Assembly: GCF_000711695.1 (NCBI RefSeq)
Contig: NW_013546996.1
Coordinates: 1-64,000, forward strand
Source of the DNA: Tilletiaria anomala UBC 951
Lineage: Eukaryota; Basidiomycota; Exobasidiomycetes; Georgefischeriales; Tilletiariaceae
Reading direction: 5' to 3'
Length of the DNA stretch: 64,000 bases
Both the position numbers and the translations under genes were made by a program. How positions within the stretch are numbered: position 1 is the first letter of the stretch; the number at the start of each line of letters is the position of its first letter. Shown in pieces: positions 61,077-64,000 of the stretch. The notes beneath the pieces were generated by a model. It worked only from the letters and a program-made list of their open reading frames with translations, did not search any database and was not told where the DNA came from.

Positions 61077-61685
61077 AGCGGCGGAAAAAAGCAGGTCAGC
61101 AACGCTTCCGACGGCTGCTGTCTCTTTCCTTCGAAAATGTACGATGGTGCCAGGGATAAATGAGGATGCTCGTGTGTGACACAGCGCACTATGTAGGTAA
61201 GTGGTAGACCAAGGCAGATAGGAAGAAAAGGTCACTTGCCATCGATGTGATGTGAGCGAGACATCATGTCGGCCCGGTCGCGACTGTAGAGCCGTGTTGT
61301 GCAACCCTACTTTAATAGTAATGGCTCTCGGAGGCTCCGACGATTTTGCGTCCCTCCCAGGTGCTTTGTCCGCCATCTAAGACATGAGCAGCCACCGCAG
61401 ATCCACAGGACCACAACACTCCAGACTTGGCTTTGGCTGTTCATTCCCTCGTCAACTTCACAAGCATGCTCATTTCTGGACCACTCATCGAGCATCGCCA
61501 TCAATAGCAATATAAAAGGATTGGATCACTTCTACGAAGGTTACGAGCGTAACTGTGCCCTTAGCAACCAAAGGGAGCATTCCAGCAGCGCAGAGCGCAC
61601 GCACCCTGTCATACCCTTTTGTCAGCCACAAGCAACCACCCGACACTTCGAACTCCCCCACGAGTTCTCCTCTGCCCTCTTCACC
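61077..61685. promoter_or_regulatory. Divergent promoter region, ERMP1-like and ERV2
   Basis: About 610 bases between head-to-head starts. A TATAAAAGG box-like motif occurs at about 61511-61519, 170 bases upstream of the ERV2 ATG. Confidence 0.45.
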
Positions 61686-62712
61686 ATGACGCGCTTTCTC
61701 ACAATGCTATTCATTGCCACAGCCGTGCTCTTGCTGCCGACTTTCTTGTACATCTCTCACACCACACCCGCTTACAACTTGGTCGAGTACGAACCGGGCG
61801 GATATCAGGGACCGCTATCCAATGGCGGGAAGCTGAAGCAAAACGCCAACAGGCTCTTCCACCCACCTGGGCAAGTTTCCCAAGGTCGGCCACCGGCAGG
61901 AGGGGAAGGCGGCGCTCAGGAGACTACGAAAGGAAAGAGTACAACCCTCAGCAACCCGTTTGGGGAGAACTGCTTGCAGAACTCCAAATTCAAGTGGCTA
62001 AATTTTGGGGCATGCACGAAGAAGCACTCAGGGAAAGGAAAGAAAGACCAGAGTACCGCCAAAGGTGCGGGATCGGGCGCTGGGACAGGCGCAGAGGAGT
62101 TGAATCTCTCCTCTGATGCGATCATGGGGAAAATGGATAATGCTACAGCCAAGTGAGTCTCAAGTGGGTTTCTTACCTTCCATATATCTCTTGACAGCTT
62201 ACGGCGCTCGCTGTTTCCATCATAGGGCACAACTCGGCCGCGCAACCTGGCACTTTCTACACACCATGACGCTGCGCTTCCCCGAAACCCCCACAAAAGC
62301 GCAATCAGAGCAGCTCAAAGATTTTATTACGCTCTTCTCCCATCTCTACCCCTGCGGCGAATGTGCATCTCATTTCCAGCTGCTCCTTCAGAGATATCCG
62401 CCGCAAGTGCGCTCACGAAAGCATGCCAGCCTGTGGCTGTGCAGCGTCCACAACAAAGTGAACGAACGGCTCGGCAAGCCGAACTTTGATTGCGGCAAGC
62501 TGGACCAGACGTACGACTGTGGATGTGGGATCGACGCCATCCCGGTGTCCAATACTGGTGTTGCGACAAGCACGAGCGACTCCACGCCTTCGAAAGCAAC
62601 ACCGGTGCCCGGCGTGCCGGATGGGCCCAAGGCTGCTTCGCCGTCACGAAGAGACGTGGATTGGCTTGATTTGGCTGCCTATAGGGATGCGCTAGCTGTT
62701 GCACGGGTATGA
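61686..62712 (+). CDS. ERV2: FAD-linked sulfhydryl oxidase Erv2, ER membrane
   Basis: Makes disulfides in the ER lumen, passing electrons to oxygen through FAD. Exons 61686-62152 and 62226-62712 give 317 residues. An N-terminal membrane anchor (LTMLFIATAVLLLPTFLYI), a Gly/Lys-rich linker of about 130 residues, then the Erv/ALR domain: LGRATWHFLHTMTLRFPETP, FSHLYPCGECASHFQLLL (active CxxC), LWLCSVHNKVNERLGKPNFD (FAD-binding CSVHNxVN). The tail has DQTYDCGCGID, matching the CGC shuttle pair that distinguishes Erv2 from mitochondrial Erv1. The last 60 residues are Ser/Thr/Pro-rich. Longer than yeast Erv2 (196) mainly through the linker. Confidence 0.95.
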
Positions 62713-63527
62713 TGCAGCGCATACTGCGAGTGTTTCCTCGCTTTGGAAGCTCTTCTTCCCATGCACTGCTGCCGCTCACCTGGGGAGCACCCAGGACCGA
62801 TACCCCGATGGCTTTCGCAATCGCAACTTTACACCGAGCAGCCCACATTGTATGTATAGACTTCTCTTGACTGCAGTGCCATGTTTCAAATGTTGTCGCC
62901 CCGTTTCCTATGATACTGGAAAAAGATCAAGGGCCAAGGCTTTCGTCTCTTGTTCTGGAGTGTGCCATATGCAGATTGCGGGTGCCGGACAAGCCAGCCA
63001 TGCACAAAAAATGGAGTCGTCGCCGTGGAGTTATGAGAGAGGAGGGAGAAAGGGTGTCACGAGTGAAGTAGGGTTTAATACTTGCACCGAATCATGGTCA
63101 AAGACTCTCTCGGTCCACTCTGGTGGCCTTGCCATCCGGAGTGCTCATGTGGACACACCTAACCATGGAAGATGTGCTTTGGTTGGCAGCTGTATATCGA
63201 CGTGGAGAGAGGTTGAATTGATGAGTCAATGAGACTCGGGGAATATCAAGGCCATCCTTTGAAGCCATCTTGGCATTATCGGAGCTGGCTGACTAGGGGC
63301 AGTCCTTCTGCTTGGCACAGATCCTTTAGGTGCAGCGATGGAACCGCGGTGAAAGACGCAACACCCGGACGGAGAACCAGCACAACCAGCACGCTCGTTT
63401 GTGATTGCGTCATTACAAGCGCCGAGTCCACGATCCAGCCGTTCCCAGAGGACGGTATCTCGCTATGGCCATCTCATCAAGGCTACCATCGCAGCACCTG
63501 CGATGGTGCAGCATAGCGCACACATGG
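62713..63527. other. Intergenic 0.8 kb
   Basis: ERV2 3' side and upstream of the truncated secreted-protein gene. Only short frames without similarity. Confidence 0.4.
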
Positions 63528-64000
63528 ATGTCGCTCATTTTCCTACTCAGCTTCTTTGCTGTTGTGCTTCCTGGCGCACCAAGAATAGCGACGAATGACA
63601 TTTCGCCCCTGGTCTCCGCCTCAGTTGATCTGGGGGCTGTCTCCGCGTCGAGATGGGCAACTCTTAGTGGTGCATATCGTTCGGCACCCTTGTTTGGTGT
63701 CATGGCGCAACAAGTTGGTTCCTCAATGCCGGCTGATGAGGCTCAGGTCCAAGTAGGGGCAGGAGAAGCGCTTGACAAACGGGGTTATGCTCGTCGAAAC
63801 GACGGTCAAGAGCAGCGCGACGAAGAAATTCTTGCGCGAACCATCAGCTTACCGAGGGATGGATCCCATAACGCACGCTACACTCCTCAGGAAGCGTATG
63901 ATCGCGCTCTCCGTCTCTTGCGCTCCGTCACGTTAGCACATCAACGACGCATGCAAGAGTCGAACTCCAAGGGCTCCAGCGGCGCTCCAGAAGGCAGCGA
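63528..64000 (+). CDS. Putative secreted protein, 5' part only (runs off the window)
   Basis: From ATG at 63528 one frame stays open to the last base (157 codons). It begins MSLIFLLSFFAVVLPGAPRI, a good signal peptide with a likely cut after about residue 17. The rest is hydrophilic: ISPLVSASVDLGAVSASRW, then ALDKRGYARRNDGQEQRDEE and ARYTPQEAYDRALRLLRSVT. The dibasic KR in LDKRGYARR could be a Kex2-type processing site. No cysteine is seen after the leader. I do not recognise the family; small secreted hydrophilic proteins in plant-associated smuts are often effectors, but nothing specific points to that here. Confidence 0.6.
   Translation, partial: MSLIFLLSFFAVVLPGAPRIATNDISPLVSASVDLGAVSASRWATLSGAYRSAPLFGVMAQQVGSSMPADEAQVQVGAGEALDKRGYARRNDGQEQRDEEILARTISLPRDGSHNARYTPQEAYDRALRLLRSVTLAHQRRMQESNSKGSSGAPEGS

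Overview
The window is nuclear DNA of a filamentous or dimorphic fungus, most likely a basidiomycete of the smut lineage (Ustilaginomycotina); I cannot name the species. The reasons are compact genes, many 60-100 base GT-AG introns that often carry CTGAC or CTAAC branch sites, and conserved fungal families such as Smc3, Snf5, Rax1-like, URC1, cerevisin-type PRB1, chitin deacetylase and the Ca3427-like binding protein. Exon models were built by hand from frame continuity, splice-site sequence and family alignment from memory. I saw no convincing rRNA, tRNA or CRISPR array.

Layout. 1-2.4 kb holds a broken Ty1/copia relic on the minus strand, followed by 1.7 kb without a gene. 4.1-11.1 kb: oligoribonuclease REX2 (+), a VIP36/ERGIC-53-type cargo lectin (-) and, divergently, the chromatin remodeller subunit SNF5 (+). 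11.1-13.3 kb is a gene-poor block with short repeats. 13.3-24.4 kb: three plus-strand genes, namely an RGS-domain membrane protein (Rax1-like), cohesin SMC3 and an F-box-like protein of unknown function. 24.5-36.4 kb is a dense housekeeping block: VPS68-like (-), diphthine synthase DPH5 (+), an unknown secretory protein (-), geranylgeranyl diphosphate synthase (+), eIF2A (-), a prothymosin-like acidic protein (-) and protein-L-isoaspartate methyltransferase (+). 36.4-43.8 kb is accessory-like: an alcohol dehydrogenase pseudogene, a chitin deacetylase (-) and a degraded Ser/Ala/Asp-rich coding region. 43.9-49.5 kb: a Ca3427-type binding protein (-), a coiled-coil protein (+), URC1 of uracil catabolism (-) and a SCOC/Slo1 protein (+). 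50.9-64 kb: vacuolar protease PRB1 (+), a single-pass membrane protein (+), an ERMP1-like M28 metallopeptidase (-), ER sulfhydryl oxidase ERV2 (+) and the 5' part of a secreted protein (+) that runs off the end.

How the genes relate. They are mostly independent housekeeping genes in head-to-head and tail-to-tail pairs. Several serve the secretory and vacuolar route (cargo lectin, ERV2, VPS68-like, ERMP1-like, SCOC/Slo1, PRB1, chitin deacetylase), but this is not evidence of a cluster.

The most striking shared feature is very small exons. Coding continuity in conserved motifs requires internal exons of 4 nt (REX2), 7 and 14 nt (SMC3), 12 and 23 nt (prothymosin-like), 19 nt (ERMP1-like) and 25 nt (URC1), plus a GC-AG intron in SMC3. 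Ordinary gene prediction would probably miss or mis-frame these genes.
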